A stretch of DNA of 64,000 nt. It comes from Hymenobacter montanus (GTDB lineage Bacteria > Bacteroidota > Bacteroidia > Cytophagales > Hymenobacteraceae). Below, in pieces: positions 63,110 to 64,000 of the stretch (the stretch's first letter is position 1; each line of letters begins with the position of its first letter). The position numbers and the translations under genes were made by a program. Under the pieces are notes generated by a model. The model had not been told where the DNA came from. It saw only the letters and a program-made list of their open reading frames with translations, and made no database searches. The stretch covers positions 186,001-250,000 of the forward strand of contig NZ_JACXAD010000004.1 in assembly GCF_014699115.1 (NCBI RefSeq). Direction: 5' to 3'.

Positions 63110-63505
63110 ATGTTACGCTCTCTGCTCGCCGTGCTGCTTTTAGCCAACTACCTGCTGGTAGTCGGCACCGGCCTGGCGATACAGCGACCCGCCGCTCCAT
63201 CGTTTTCCACCGCGCACCCTTACGTCCACAGCCACCGCTGCCAACAGCAGAACTACCTGCGGCTCGATTGCTTCGAGCAATGCAACGGCCATCAGCAAGC
63301 GGCCCAGGCCAAACTACCCGTTGGCGCCGGTCTTCATTTTCTGGCCCAATTGAAGGGCCTTGATGCGCACTGCGCGGCAGAACCAGGCTTGTTGCTGCCA
63401 CCAAGGCCGTTGCGACGTGCCCTGACGACTGAGCCGCGAGTATCAGGAGCTGCGGTAGAAGCCGGATTCGGGAGCCTTGATTACCCACCACCCCGCCGGG
63501 GATAA
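63110..63505 (+). CDS. Small secreted His/Cys-containing protein of unknown function
   Basis: This 131-residue protein starts with a signal peptide (MLRSLLAVLLLANYLLVVGTGLA). The mature part holds a cluster of potential metal ligands: HPYVHSHRC, then LDCFEQCNGHQQ, with a later Cys and His in GLDAHCAAEPG. The C-terminal third is Pro/Arg-rich. It precedes a TonB-dependent receptor and follows HupE/UreJ, so a metal-related role is plausible but unproven. I do not recognise a named family. Confidence 0.7.
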   Translation: MLRSLLAVLLLANYLLVVGTGLAIQRPAAPSFSTAHPYVHSHRCQQQNYLRLDCFEQCNGHQQAAQAKLPVGAGLHFLAQLKGLDAHCAAEPGLLLPPRPLRRALTTEPRVSGAAVEAGFGSLDYPPPRRG

Positions 63506-63653
63506 GCCGATTGCGGTTGCCGCCAGGGTGCAAGCCCAGCGTTCAGCCATTCTGCGCGCCCGCCAGCAAGTGGGCGTCTACTCGTCTTATTCTTAATTGA
63601 ACGCGGTGATTTGGGTGTCTCGACGCCCGGCCCGCGTCGTATTTCCCGGCTTT

Positions 63654-64000
63654 ATGATTTCTTCTCTTTTACGCATGATGGCCTGCCGCTGGCGGGTGCT
63701 ACGCCACGTAGGCGTTGGGGGGCTGCTGTTCGTTTTTTCGTTGCCGCTTTCCTTTGCGCAAAGCCCGGCCACCCTGCGGGGAACCGTGGCCGATTCGCTC
63801 TCGGGCCGACCAGTGGCGGGCGTGAGCGTGGGCTTACAGGGCCAGCCCAGTGCCACGGTGACCGATGCGCTGGGTACTTTTAAGCTGAGCGGCCTCGCGG
63901 CCGGGGCTCACACGCTGCAAATCGGTGCGCTGGGCTACCGTACCAGCAGCGTGCCCGTAACCTTGACCGCGGGCGCTAACCGTCTGGCGCTGACCCTGAC
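63654..64000 (+). CDS. N-terminal part of a TonB-dependent receptor (partial)
   Basis: The frame starts at ATG 63654 and is open at the window end, with 115 codons visible. A signal peptide (VGVGGLLFVFSLPLSFAQ, cleavage near residue 36) is followed by a carboxypeptidase-regulatory-like beta-sandwich (LRGTVADSLSGRPVAGVSVGL, TVTDALGTFKLSGLAAGAHTL, IGALGYRTSSVPV). In Bacteroidota this domain precedes the plug and barrel of TonB-dependent receptors. A different protein with this domain cannot be excluded from the visible part, but the gene order supports a receptor. Confidence 0.8.
   Translation, partial: MISSLLRMMACRWRVLRHVGVGGLLFVFSLPLSFAQSPATLRGTVADSLSGRPVAGVSVGLQGQPSATVTDALGTFKLSGLAAGAHTLQIGALGYRTSSVPVTLTAGANRLALTL

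Overview
The window looks like chromosome of a GC-rich Bacteroidota bacterium, most likely Cytophagales close to Hymenobacter. The grounds are SusC/SusD pairs, C-terminal type IX secretion tails, LytTR/LytS signalling, promoters of the TTG-N20-TAnnTTTG kind, lack of Shine-Dalgarno motifs before the ribosomal genes, and the gene order secY-map-infA-rpmJ. The genus is inferred; the phylum is well supported.

Layout. 1-346: tail of a polytopic membrane protein resembling O-antigen ligases. 442-7236: first half of the ribosomal protein supercluster (rplC, D, W, B, rpsS, rplV, rpsC, rplP, rpmC, rpsQ, rplN, X, E, rpsN), opening with a clear promoter and closing with a strong terminator; rpsJ is absent in front of rplC. 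7455-36996: about 30 kb of unrelated genes where rpsH should follow rpsN. They are signal peptidase I; a SusC-SusD-M14 carboxypeptidase operon; a tandem duplication of a lipoprotein with an HExxH motif, flanked by decayed susD and response-regulator pieces; a LytS/LytTR pair; a secreted M1 aminopeptidase; a second SusC-SusD operon beside a LacI regulator with a perfect 28-bp palindrome; and a compact four-gene cassette (unknown protein, subtilase, alpha/beta hydrolase, GH108 muramidase). 37498-46458: two new promoters restart the ribosomal cluster (rpsH to rplQ, with secY, map, infA, rpmJ, rpoA). 46628-64000: eno, a FtsB/DivIC-like protein, a PLP decarboxylase, a metallo-beta-lactamase-fold hydrolase, a MocR regulator, a serine beta-lactamase-like lipoprotein, an HscA-type Hsp70, and a DUF4331-TPR-HupE/UreJ-TonB receptor locus cut by the window end.

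How the parts fit. The inserted block is rich in peptidases and SusCD uptake pairs, so peptide scavenging is a reasonable inference for much of it. The block splits the spc operon, and the cell appears to compensate with a terminator after rpsN and tandem promoters before rpsH. Non-coding structure is unusually rich: a dispersed nested palindrome of about 154 bp (three copies), a repeated susD-terminator hairpin (three copies, two attached to susD fossils), simple-sequence hairpins between ribosomal genes, and a CTCACCCCCGGCCCC-type inverted repeat. The best candidate for an undescribed system is the four-gene cassette at 32380-36996; its function is unknown.
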